This document shows positions 15,167-21,877 of a DNA stretch of 26,920 nt, piece by piece. Numbering within the stretch: the stretch's first letter is position 1; each line of letters begins with the position of its first letter. A program made the translations under genes and the position numbers. This DNA is from an uncultured Oscillibacter sp. (GTDB lineage: Bacteria; Bacillota_A; Clostridia; Oscillospirales; Oscillospiraceae): NCBI GenBank assembly GCA_951800675.1, contig CATOKC010000037.1, forward strand, positions 1 to 26,920, given 5' to 3'. The notes under the pieces were generated by a model. It was not told the origin of the DNA and did not search any database. It was given only the letters and a program-made list of their open reading frames with translations.

Positions 15167-16699
15167 TTACTTCTCCCTCACTTCGTCGAAGAGCTTTTCG
15201 ATGCCCGCGTCCGGGGCCGGGGTCAGGAGGCTCACAATCACGATGGCCGCCAGGCCCACCACGAAGGCGGGCAGCAGCTCGTAGATGTCCAGCGCGCCGC
15301 CCATGGGGCGCACCAGGAACTTCCACACGAAGATCATCACGCCTCCGGCAATCAGGCCCGCCATGATGCCCTGACGGTTACTCCGCTTCCAATAGAGGGC
15401 GCAGAGGATGGCAGGGCCGAAGGCCGCGCCGAAGCCCGCCCAGGCGAAGGACACGATCTGGAACACGTTGCTGCCCGGGTCCGAGGCCAGGAAGAGGGCG
15501 ATGACGGCGATGACCACCACCGTCAGCCGGGCAATCAGCATGGTCTGCTTCTCCGTCAGCTTCACGCCGAAAACCTCCTGGACGATGTTCTCCGAGAAGG
15601 CGGAGGAGGCCGCCAGCAGCTGGCTGTCCGCCGTGGACATGGTGGCGGCCAGGATGCCCGCCAGGATGCAGCCCGCCACGATGGCGGGGAAGATGCCGTA
15701 AGTGGACAGCAGGTCGGAGAGCTTGACGATGATGGTCTCCGTGGCGCTGCCCTCCAGGAAGGGGACCCGGCCCGCGGCGGAGACGGCGTGGCCCACGATG
15801 CCGATGAACACCGCCACGCCCATGGAAATCACCACCCAAGTCCCGGCGATGCGGCGGGAGAGGGTCAGCTCGTTTTCATCCCGGATGGCCATGAAGCGGA
15901 CCAGAATGTGGGGCATGCCGAAGTATCCCAGGCCCCAGGCCATCATGGAGACGATGCGGATGATGCCGTAGGGGTCCGCCGCCCCGGTGGAGACGTTATA
16001 GGTCTCCGTGAAGCTGAAGAAGCCGGGGAGGGTCTGGGCGTGGGCGATGACCGCGTCCATGCCGCCCGCCTGGACCACGCCAAAGACCACGATGACGGCC
16101 AGGGCGGCGGTCATGATGACGGATTGGATCAGGTCCATGGTTGCCACGGCGTTGAAGCCCCCGATGGAGGTATAGCTGATGATGACGATGGCCCCGACGA
16201 TCACCGCTGCCATGTAGTCCCAGCCAAAGAGGCTGTTGAAGAGCTTGCCGATGGCGGCAAGGCCAGAGGCTACATAGGGCACGAAAAAGATCAGAATAAT
16301 CAGGGCGGAAATGCACATGATGACGGGCTTCTTCTCCCCATAGCGCTTGGAGATGAAGCTGGGGATGGTGATGGCGTCCAGCTTCACGCTGTAGCGGCGG
16401 AGCTTTTTGGCAACCAGCAGGAAGTTCAGGTAAGTGCCCACAGCCAGGCCAATGGCGGTCCAGCTGGCATCCGCCACGCCGGAGAGGTAGGCCAGGCCCG
16501 GGATACCCATAAGCAGGTAGCTGCTCATATCGGAGGCCTCGGCGCTCATGGCGGTGACCAGGGGGCCGATGCCCCGGCCGCCCAGGTAGAAGCCCTCGGC
16601 GCTCTTCTTGGAGCGGCGGCCGATCATCACCCCGGTGAAGATGACGAAGCAGAGGTACGCGATGATGGTACCCATGATGCAGATTTGTGCGGTAGACAT
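15167..16699 (-). CDS. putP: Sodium/proline symporter PutP
   Basis: A 510-residue SSS-family Na+/solute symporter with about 13 membrane segments, very close in layout to PutP. The first segment carries SAEASDMSSYLLMGIPG (52-68), corresponding to the E. coli PutP Na+ site with Asp in ASDMS. A later segment has ATMSTADSQLLAASS, matching the second half of the Na+ site. MMAWGLGYFGMPHILVRFMA is another typical PutP stretch. Proline is the likely substrate; related amino acids cannot be excluded. AAGGAGAGAG lies before the ATG at 16699. A TetR gene lies upstream on the same strand with a half-site array between them, which suggests local control (inference). Confidence 0.9.
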   Translation of the reverse strand: MSTAQICIMGTIIAYLCFVIFTGVMIGRRSKKSAEGFYLGGRGIGPLVTAMSAEASDMSSYLLMGIPGLAYLSGVADASWTAIGLAVGTYLNFLLVAKKLRRYSVKLDAITIPSFISKRYGEKKPVIMCISALIILIFFVPYVASGLAAIGKLFNSLFGWDYMAAVIVGAIVIISYTSIGGFNAVATMDLIQSVIMTAALAVIVVFGVVQAGGMDAVIAHAQTLPGFFSFTETYNVSTGAADPYGIIRIVSMMAWGLGYFGMPHILVRFMAIRDENELTLSRRIAGTWVVISMGVAVFIGIVGHAVSAAGRVPFLEGSATETIIVKLSDLLSTYGIFPAIVAGCILAGILAATMSTADSQLLAASSAFSENIVQEVFGVKLTEKQTMLIARLTVVVIAVIALFLASDPGSNVFQIVSFAWAGFGAAFGPAILCALYWKRSNRQGIMAGLIAGGVMIFVWKFLVRPMGGALDIYELLPAFVVGLAAIVIVSLLTPAPDAGIEKLFDEVREK

Positions 16700-16732
16700 G
16701 AAATCTCTCTCCTTTTCCGTTCAATGGGTGCT

Positions 16733-16741
16733 ATCATAGCA
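16733..16741 (-). promoter_or_regulatory. Extended -10 element, putative putP promoter
   Basis: On the minus strand TGCTATGAT gives an extended -10 34 bases before the putP start codon. The -35 region (near TTTCAT) is poor, which is consistent with an extended -10 or an activated promoter. Confidence 0.5.
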
Positions 16742-16752
16742 CACTTTTTACT

Positions 16753-16801
16753 AGAATGAAAGACAGAACGAAGTATAGAATGAAGTCTATCCTTCGTTCT
16801 G
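16753..16801. promoter_or_regulatory. Operator-like array: three direct and one inverted half-sites
   Basis: AGAATGAA (16753-16760), AGAACGAA (16765-16772) and AGAATGAA (16777-16784) recur with an exact 12-base period. They are followed by the inverted form TTCGTTCT (16793-16800). Positions 16764-16801 form a 38-base near-perfect palindrome: CAGAACGAAG/CTTCGTTCTG arms, then ATAGA/TCTAT, with one mismatch and a 6-base centre. The array ends 12 bases upstream of the putP extended -10. It could bind the neighbouring TetR protein, or act as a hairpin at the end of the tetR transcript. Confidence 0.6.
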
Positions 16802-16887
16802 CCGGTTTTGGGCAAAATATCGAAACAGCAAGCCTTCTAAGCCGTACAATTTTTAGGAAGCCAATTTGTCAAAAAATCAAAATCCCG

Positions 16888-17472
16888 TCAGGCCCGCCAG
16901 CTTTCCAGAAACGTGGGGGTCATGGCGTCCGTATAGGCCACCAGGGAGTACTCCCCGCCGCAGAGGCACCAGTCGTACAGCAGCGCCCGCTCCCAAAGGG
17001 CGTAGGCCTTCACGATTTCGTTTACCGTCCGGTCCGTCCGCAGCTGGCCCGCCCGCTGGCCCTCGGCGATGATGCTCCGCAGCAGCTTGAAATAGGTCCG
17101 GTTCCGGTCCAGCAGGTGCTTCTCCCCCCGGGTGAGGAGCTGGGTGGAGAGAAGCCGGGCCAGCAGGTCCAGGGAGATGCCCCCGTCGATCATGGCGAAG
17201 AGCTCGTGGTTCAAAAAGGCCAGCTTCTCAATGGCGTCCTGTTCCGGGGAAAGGGCGGGAAGCAGCGCCTCGTACTTCTCGTCAAAGACGTTGGAGAGGG
17301 TGCCAAGCAGGGCGTCCTTGCCGTCGAAGTAGTGGTAAAAGGAGCCCTTGGAGGTCTCGGACTCAAAAACGATGTCCTCAATGGTGGTGTCCTCATAGCC
17401 CTGCTCGTAAAAGAGCTTCCAGGCGGCGGCAATGATGCGGCCCTTGGTGTTCCGGGCGTTCTTCCGGGGCAT
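16888..17472 (-). CDS. TetR/AcrR family transcriptional regulator
   Basis: A 194-residue TetR-type repressor. The N-terminal helix-turn-helix is clear: TKGRIIAAAWKLFYEQGYEDTT..IEDIVFESETSKGSFYHYF, about residues 9-48. The remainder is an all-alpha ligand-binding domain with no family-specific motif I can name; it has WERALLYDWCLCGGE near the C-terminus. AAAGGAGG precedes the ATG at 17472. It is on the same strand as putP and upstream of it, 188 bases away, and the half-site array lies in that gap. Regulation of putP, of itself, or both is plausible (inference). The ligand is unknown. Confidence 0.88.
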   Translation of the reverse strand: MPRKNARNTKGRIIAAAWKLFYEQGYEDTTIEDIVFESETSKGSFYHYFDGKDALLGTLSNVFDEKYEALLPALSPEQDAIEKLAFLNHELFAMIDGGISLDLLARLLSTQLLTRGEKHLLDRNRTYFKLLRSIIAEGQRAGQLRTDRTVNEIVKAYALWERALLYDWCLCGGEYSLVAYTDAMTPTFLESWRA

Positions 17473-17501
17473 GGCGGGGCCTCCTTTCCGGGGATTTATG
17501 G

Positions 17502-17530
17502 TTGACAGCCCCGGGCGGGGCTGGTATAAT
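17502..17530 (+). promoter_or_regulatory. Perfect consensus promoter, antitoxin RNA candidate
   Basis: TTGACA (17502-17507), exactly 17 bases, TATAAT (17525-17530): both hexamers are perfect. The spacer contains the palindrome GCCCC-GGGC-GGGGC. No protein gene starts soon after it; the next plus-strand gene, dapF, is 370 bases away. The transcript would run antisense into the 27-codon toxin gene at 17626-17709. Confidence 0.85.
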
Positions 17531-17536
17531 CAAGGC

Positions 17537-17640
17537 AAGAGGGGCGCGGTCGGGGCATCGGCCGCAGCTCAACCTCGTCAAGTTTTGAGCTTGGAGATTT
17601 GGCCGCTTCCTATGCCGGGGGGCGGTTATTTCTTTTTCGT
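17537..17640 (+). ncRNA. Predicted antisense antitoxin RNA
   Basis: The RNA start is set by the promoter at 17502-17530; the 3' end is a guess. The sequence folds: AGCTCAA/TTGAGCT (about 17566-17590) sits inside GGCAT-CGGCC pairing with GGCCG..ATGCC (to about 17615). The T-rich stretch at 17629-17640 follows, which is the complement of the toxin's Lys codons and stop. If it ends there it overlaps only the 3' end of the toxin mRNA, as RatA does with txpA. If it reads further it covers the whole toxin gene. Confidence 0.55.
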
Positions 17641-17709
17641 TACGCTAATAACGCCAAAGATCACAACGGCTAGCAGGTTCAGTAACGCCAGGGTTTCCAG
17701 AACCGTCAC
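17626..17709 (-). CDS. 27-residue holin-like type I toxin (TxpA-type candidate)
   Basis: A tiny gene: GTG start at 17709, TAA at 17626-17628, 27 residues. It reads (M)TVLETLALLNLLAV then VIFGVISVTKKK: a short polar start with the TVxE motif, one membrane-spanning segment (about residues 5-23) and a Lys3 tail. This is the layout of the Firmicute putative holin-like toxin family, whose members damage the membrane (family knowledge). GGAGG lies 7 bases before the GTG and is locked in a CCTCC/GGAGG hairpin (17717-17733), a usual device in type I toxins. A minus-strand promoter lies at 17762-17790 and a perfect opposing promoter at 17502-17530. The frame is open to 17853 upstream, but that extension has no ribosome binding site and lies partly upstream of the promoter. 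Confidence 0.8.
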   Translation of the reverse strand: MTVLETLALLNLLAVVIFGVISVTKKK

Positions 17710-17716
17710 GTCGTCA

Positions 17717-17733
17717 CCTCCTATGTATGGAGG
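17717..17733 (-). promoter_or_regulatory. SD-sequestering hairpin of the toxin mRNA
   Basis: CCTCC (transcript 5' side) and GGAGG (the ribosome binding site) are perfectly complementary with a 7-base loop. Translation would be blocked until the hairpin opens. Confidence 0.7.
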
Positions 17734-17761
17734 CCAAGCCGTTCCCCTCTCGCCTGATACT

Positions 17762-17790
17762 GATATACCATACTTCCCCGGTCCTGTCAA
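17762..17790 (-). promoter_or_regulatory. Promoter of the toxin mRNA
   Basis: Perfect TTGACA (17785-17790), 17-base spacer, TATATC (17762-17767) on the minus strand, about 45 bases before the toxin start codon. Confidence 0.75.
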
Positions 17791-17901
17791 CGGAGGGGCC
17801 CGGAGAGGCTCCGCACCTTTTGCAAGGTTTCCAGCACATTCTCCGGTGTTCATTTGCGGAGAGTGCGATTATAATGAAACGCAGACAAGGAGGAAGGACC
17901 C

Positions 17902-18756
17902 ATGAAATTCTGGAAGATGAACGGGGCCGGAAACGACTTTATCATCCTCAACAACCTGGAAGAGCGCTTGCCCCTGGAGGAGCTGCCCCGGATTGCCCGG
18001 ACGCTGTGCCAGCGGAGGCTGTCCATTGGGGCCGACGGGCTGATGGTGGTGGAAGCGGCGGACCAGGGCGGCGACTTCAAGATGCTGTTTTTCAACTCCG
18101 ACGGCAGCGTGGGGGAGATGTGCGGCAACGGGTCCCGGTGCATCTGCCGCTACGGCTTTGAAAATGGCCTCGCCAAGGAGGCCCAGGCCGTGGAGACCAC
18201 TGCCGGGATGGTGTTTGGCCGGAGAATCGACCGCCGGCTCTACCGGGTCCGCCTCAACGACCCCGCCACTATAAAGCTGGACTGCCCGGTGGAGGTGGAC
18301 GGCGTGCGGTACAACTGCTCCTACGTGGAGCTGGGGGACCCGGGGCTGCCCCACGCGGTGGTCCCGTACCACAACCTGCAAAACGCCGACGAAAACGAGC
18401 TCCGGGAGCTGGGCCGGAAAATCCGCTGGAGCCCGGTCTTTCCCAAGGGAGCCAATGTGAACTTCTACGAGCTCACCGGGGAGGACCGCTTCTATGAGCG
18501 AACCTTTGAACGGGGGGTGGAGGATTTCACCTACGCCTGCGGCACGGGCACCGGGTCCGTGGCGGCGGTGCTGACCCTTCAAGGGAAGGTCAGCGGCCAT
18601 CAGGTCCGGGGGGACATGACCGGCGGAACGCTGTTCATCGATCTGGAGCGGGTCCACAGCCAAATTACGGAGCTGTGCCTCACCGGGCCCACCAACGTGG
18701 TCTGTACCGGCGAGATTACGGACGAGGATTTGACGGATCAACCATTGTGTGAGTAA
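17902..18756 (+). CDS. dapF: DapF-fold amino acid epimerase (annotated-type diaminopimelate epimerase, substrate uncertain)
   Basis: A 284-residue PLP-independent epimerase of the DapF family using two cysteines. Both are present: C74 in NSDGSVGEMCGNGSRC and C213 in FTYACGTGTG. NGAGNDFIILNN at the start, IGADGL and ANVNFYE (N185) are conserved, as is ERG (E203-R204). The usual GNPH motif, whose Asn (N157 in H. influenzae numbering) binds substrate, reads GLPH here, with L149 in that place. The usual EDET/GET before the second Cys reads EDFT. These changes suggest a substrate other than diaminopimelate (inference), though lysine/peptidoglycan DapF remains possible. AGGAGGAAGG precedes the ATG; a TATAAT (17870-17875) with a weak -35 lies upstream. 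The symporter gene follows after 15 bases. Confidence 0.85.
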   Translation: MKFWKMNGAGNDFIILNNLEERLPLEELPRIARTLCQRRLSIGADGLMVVEAADQGGDFKMLFFNSDGSVGEMCGNGSRCICRYGFENGLAKEAQAVETTAGMVFGRRIDRRLYRVRLNDPATIKLDCPVEVDGVRYNCSYVELGDPGLPHAVVPYHNLQNADENELRELGRKIRWSPVFPKGANVNFYELTGEDRFYERTFERGVEDFTYACGTGTGSVAAVLTLQGKVSGHQVRGDMTGGTLFIDLERVHSQITELCLTGPTNVVCTGEITDEDLTDQPLCE

Positions 18757-18771
18757 AGCAGGAGGGACATT

Positions 18772-20046
18772 ATGGAAAAGAAATCCATCGCGAAAAACTA
18801 CGCCTTTTTAGCCATCATGCTAGGCGCTATGATTTTGGGCGCCATTCTGGGCTGGGTCTGGCCCGCCGAGGCGGATGGAAGCGGAGGCGTCGTCTCCGGC
18901 ACCGGCGCCACGGTCCTCAAGCCCCTGGGCACCGTGTTCATCAACCTGATGTTCTGCGTGGTGGTCCCCATGGTCTTTGCCTCCATCTCCAGCGCCGTGG
19001 CGAACATGGAGAGCCGAAAGCGGGCGGGGAAGATCATGGGCGTCACCGTGGGAACCTTCGTGGTCACCGGGGCCATCGCCGCCGTCATCATGTATGTGCT
19101 GATGATGGTTTTCCCGCCGGTGCCCGCCGCCTGGACGAATCTGGCCGCGGAGGAGATTGGGGAGTACGCCACCCTGGCGGACATGATTGTGAACTTCTTC
19201 ACCGCCAGCGATTTCAGCGGCCTCCTGACCCGCCGGGCCATGCTGCCTTTGATTGTGTTCTCCCTGCTCTTCGGCTTTGCCGTGAACCTCAACGGCGGCA
19301 AGGAGACCCCTGTGGGACGGTTCCTGGATGATCTGGCCAGCGTGATGCTGAAATTCGTGAAGATCATCACCTACTACGCCCCCATTGCCTTCTTCGGCTT
19401 CTTCGCCGACCTGGTGGCTACCTACGGCCCCCAGATTACGGAGAACTACGCCCGGGCCCTGGCGGTGTACTATCCCCTGTGCTTTGTCTACATCTTCACC
19501 GCCTGGCCCCTCTTCGCCTGGTTCGGCGGCGGCAAGGGCGCCATCGGCGTCATGTTCCGGCACATCACGAAACCCGCCGTGGTGTCTCTGGGCACCTGCT
19601 CCTCCGTGGCGACGATTCCCACCAACATGGAGGAGGCCGCGGACACCGGCATCCGCAAGGACGTGGCGGACATGGTGCTGCCCCTGGGGGCCACCATGCA
19701 CATGGACGGGTCCTGCTTCTCCTGCGTGCTGAAAATCGCCTTTGTGCTGGGGGTATTTGGACAGAAGCTGTCCCTTGGGATGCTGATCCCCGTGGTGCTG
19801 GTGGCGGTGCTCAGCTCCGTGGGCATGAGCGGCGTCCCCGGTGGCGGGTACATCGGCGAGTACATCATCTGCTCCATCTTCTTCCCCGCCCAGATGGAGA
19901 TTGCCTTCCCCATCCTGGTGGTCATCGGCAACCTGGTGGACCCCCCGGCGACGATGATCAACGCCGCGGGCGACTACGTGACCTGCTTCATCGTCTCCCG
20001 GTTCGTGGACGGGAAGGACTGGCTCCAGAAGCAGCTGAAAAAGTAA
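18772..20046 (+). CDS. DAACS family Na+/amino acid symporter, lacking the acidic-substrate Arg
   Basis: A 424-residue dicarboxylate/amino acid:cation symporter with the glutamate-transporter fold. HP1 tip TCSSVATIP (275-283), the TM7 Na+ motif GATMHMDGS (306-314), HP2 SGVPGGG (353-359) and TM8 VDPPATMINAAGD (389-401) are all recognisable. In TM8 the family pattern is DxxRTxxNxxGD. Here D390, T394, N397 and D401 are kept, but the Arg (R397 in GltPh, which binds the side-chain carboxylate) is A393. This predicts a neutral or otherwise non-acidic substrate (inference from family structures). It follows the DapF-type gene by 15 bases with its own AGGAGGG site, so the two form an operon. A strong terminator follows. 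Confidence 0.88.
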   Translation: MEKKSIAKNYAFLAIMLGAMILGAILGWVWPAEADGSGGVVSGTGATVLKPLGTVFINLMFCVVVPMVFASISSAVANMESRKRAGKIMGVTVGTFVVTGAIAAVIMYVLMMVFPPVPAAWTNLAAEEIGEYATLADMIVNFFTASDFSGLLTRRAMLPLIVFSLLFGFAVNLNGGKETPVGRFLDDLASVMLKFVKIITYYAPIAFFGFFADLVATYGPQITENYARALAVYYPLCFVYIFTAWPLFAWFGGGKGAIGVMFRHITKPAVVSLGTCSSVATIPTNMEEAADTGIRKDVADMVLPLGATMHMDGSCFSCVLKIAFVLGVFGQKLSLGMLIPVVLVAVLSSVGMSGVPGGGYIGEYIICSIFFPAQMEIAFPILVVIGNLVDPPATMINAAGDYVTCFIVSRFVDGKDWLQKQLKK

Positions 20047-20050
20047 GCGC

Positions 20051-20122
20051 CTCTGGAACGGGCCTCAGGGCCGGGGGAAGAAATATCCCCCGGCCCCTTT
20101 TCCACAGGGACCCGTTCCAGAG
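20051..20122 (+). terminator. Nested terminator after the dapF-symporter operon
   Basis: Core hairpin GGCCGGGGG/CCCCCGGCC (20069-20095) followed by CC and TTTT (to 20101). It is enclosed in an outer 12-bp inverted repeat CTCTGGAACGGG (20051-20062)/CCCGTTCCAGAG (20111-20122). Confidence 0.85.
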
Positions 20123-20129
20123 CGAAACA

Positions 20130-20159
20130 GCGTCCCCGCCGGGTTTCCGGCGGGGACGC
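20130..20159 (-). terminator. Hairpin after the RibD_C/DHFR-like gene
   Basis: 13-bp perfect stem GCGTCCCCGCCGG/CCGGCGGGGACGC with a four-base loop. On the minus strand a short TGTTTC follows; it lies 24 bases after the stop of the gene at 20183. Confidence 0.65.
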
Positions 20160-20182
20160 CGCGCCCTTTCTCAGGGGGACGC

Positions 20183-20725
20183 TTATGCGGAGGGAAGCTG
20201 CCTCCGGTAAACCAACTCGGCAATTTCCCCTATGGCCCCACAGCGTTCCAGGCGGAGGCCGGTCTTTGGAAATCCTGGCGGAAACAGCGGAATCCCGCTG
20301 CCAAGCGCCGTTGGCATCACATATAGGTAATAGAGGTCAATCAGGTTTTCTTCCATGAATCGGCGTACGGTTTCCCCGCCGCCCATAAGCCAGATATTCC
20401 CTGGGTGTTCTTTGAAAACCAGCTCCAGCAGCCGCCTTGGCGGCAGAGAGGTAAACCGGGCATTCGGGTCGTTCTGACCCTGCCAGCGGGTGCAGACGTA
20501 GCAGGGCACCCCTTCATAGGGCCATTTGCCGGGGGACAGCTCGTTTTTTATCTGGCGGTAAGTGGTTCCGCCCATGATAACCGCTTGCAGCGAGCCGTAG
20601 AATTCCTCATAGCCCAAGTCGGGGGAGGGGCCCGGGGTTTCCTCTAAAAAACGGACACCGCCATCCGGCTCGGCAATATATCCGTCCAGGGACATGGCGA
20701 TATACAAAATCAGCTTGCCTTCCAT
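20183..20725 (-). CDS. RibD C-terminal / dihydrofolate reductase-like protein
   Basis: A 180-residue stand-alone RibD_C domain protein, related to YwjB/YyaP. It begins KLILYIAMSLDGYIAEPDGG, the typical first strand and loop. It has AVIMGGTTYRQI in the nucleotide-binding region, IWLMGGGETVRRFMEENLID (about 113-132) and the C-terminal MPTALGSGIPLFPP. NADPH-dependent reductase activity is the family expectation; the physiological substrate is unknown. AGGAGG lies before the ATG at 20725. It starts 34 bases after the stop of the aldo/keto reductase gene on the same strand, so the two are probably one transcript. Base composition is slightly less GC-rich than its neighbours. Confidence 0.85.
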   Translation of the reverse strand: MEGKLILYIAMSLDGYIAEPDGGVRFLEETPGPSPDLGYEEFYGSLQAVIMGGTTYRQIKNELSPGKWPYEGVPCYVCTRWQGQNDPNARFTSLPPRRLLELVFKEHPGNIWLMGGGETVRRFMEENLIDLYYLYVMPTALGSGIPLFPPGFPKTGLRLERCGAIGEIAELVYRRQLPSA

Positions 20726-20759
20726 GTGGTGCCTCCTGTCCTTTCCGCTATTCCCCGGC

Positions 20760-21788
20760 TCAGGCGTCGTCGCGGTGTTCCGCGTAGAACCGGTCGTAAT
20801 CCTTCAGCATCTCCACCAGCAGGCTCGGCGTGTCCAGCCCATAGGGGCAGCGGCTCTTGCAGGCGCCGCAGTGGACGCAGTTTTCAATCTGGTGCATCTT
20901 CTCGTGCCAGGCGTCCGACATGTAGGGCTGGTAGGGCGAGCGCCGCAGCAGGGCGGACATCCGGGCCGCCTGGGGAATGTCAATCCCGGCGGCGCAGGGG
21001 AGGCAGTAGCCGCAGGAGCGGCAGAAGCTTCCCGCCAGGTCCTTCCGGTCCGCCTCGATGACGGCCCGGAGCTCCGGCGTGAGGCGGGGGTTCCGCTCCG
21101 TCAGCTCCAGCCACTGGTCCAGCTCCCACTCGTGCTGGATGCCCCAGATGGGCACCACATTGGGGTACTCCTGCATGAAGGCGTAGCAGGCCTCGGCGTT
21201 ATTCAGAAGGCCGCCGGAGAGGCCCTTCATGGCGATGTAGCCCATGTCCGCCTGGGCGCAGTCCTCCACCAGCCCCAGCTCCTTCTCGGTGGTGAGGTAG
21301 CAGAAGGGGAATTGCAAGGTCTCGAAGTTCCCGGAGGCGATGGCCTCCCGCGCGATGAACAGCCGGTGATTCGTAATGCCGATGTGCCGGATATAGCCCT
21401 TTTCCTTCATCTCCAAGGCGGCGGCGAAGGGGCCGTCGGGGTCGTTTATATCCGGCAGCTTGGCGGGGTTGTGGAACTGGAAGAGGTCGATGTAATCCGT
21501 CCGCAGGGAGCGGAGGCTCTTTTCAATATGGCTGAGGACGGTCTTTTTGTCCCCCCCGCCGCTCTTGGTGGAAATGACCACATTCTGCCGCGCGCCCTCC
21601 AGGGCCTCGCCCAGTTTTTCCTCGCTGTCGGTGTACATGTTGGCGGTGTCGAAGTAGTTAATCCCGCTGTCTACGGCCCGGCGGACCAGCTTCACCGCGT
21701 CGGCCTTGGGAATCCGCTGGATGGGCAGGGCGCCGAAGGCCGTCTTCGTCACCATCAGTTCCGTCCGCCCCAGTCTGACTTTTTCCAT
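20760..21788 (-). CDS. Aldo/keto reductase with C-terminal 4Fe-4S cluster motifs
   Basis: A 342-residue two-part oxidoreductase. The N-terminal AKR barrel holds the catalytic tetrad D47 (YFDTANMY), Y52, K75 (VISTKSG) and H106 (DLFQFH). The C-terminal part has two cysteine motifs: C256-xx-C259-xx-C262-xx-C265 and C304-xx-C307-xx-C310-xxx-C314-P, the pattern of ferredoxin-like 4Fe-4S domains. Such fusions are common in anaerobes and probably couple electron flow between Fe-S carriers and a nicotinamide or carbonyl substrate (inference). The start at 21788 (MEKVRLGRTELMVTK) has AGGAGGAG six bases upstream; the 11-codon extension has no site. It lies about 90 bases after pfkA on the same strand and is followed by the RibD_C gene. 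Confidence 0.9.
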   Translation of the reverse strand: MEKVRLGRTELMVTKTAFGALPIQRIPKADAVKLVRRAVDSGINYFDTANMYTDSEEKLGEALEGARQNVVISTKSGGGDKKTVLSHIEKSLRSLRTDYIDLFQFHNPAKLPDINDPDGPFAAALEMKEKGYIRHIGITNHRLFIAREAIASGNFETLQFPFCYLTTEKELGLVEDCAQADMGYIAMKGLSGGLLNNAEACYAFMQEYPNVVPIWGIQHEWELDQWLELTERNPRLTPELRAVIEADRKDLAGSFCRSCGYCLPCAAGIDIPQAARMSALLRRSPYQPYMSDAWHEKMHQIENCVHCGACKSRCPYGLDTPSLLVEMLKDYDRFYAEHRDDA

Positions 21789-21877
21789 AACTCCTCCTAT
21801 TTGTCGCGGGGCCAGGGACAAAACGCCCCCGGCCCCAGCCTATATGTATCCTCCCTGCCGGTTTTTCGCGGGACGGC

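Noticed and set aside
15083..16759. 558-codon plus-strand frame across putP
   Set aside because: Antisense shadow of putP; His/Asp/Gly-rich and starts inside the T-box promoter region.
16764..16801. Palindrome considered as a plain terminator for tetR
   Set aside because: No T-run follows on the minus strand and the 12-base-phased direct copies extend beyond the hairpin, so an operator is the better first hypothesis; a dual role is not excluded.
17626..17853. 75-residue version of the toxin gene
   Set aside because: The extra 48 codons span the -35/-10 of the toxin promoter and have no ribosome binding site; the GTG at 17709 has GGAGG at the right distance.
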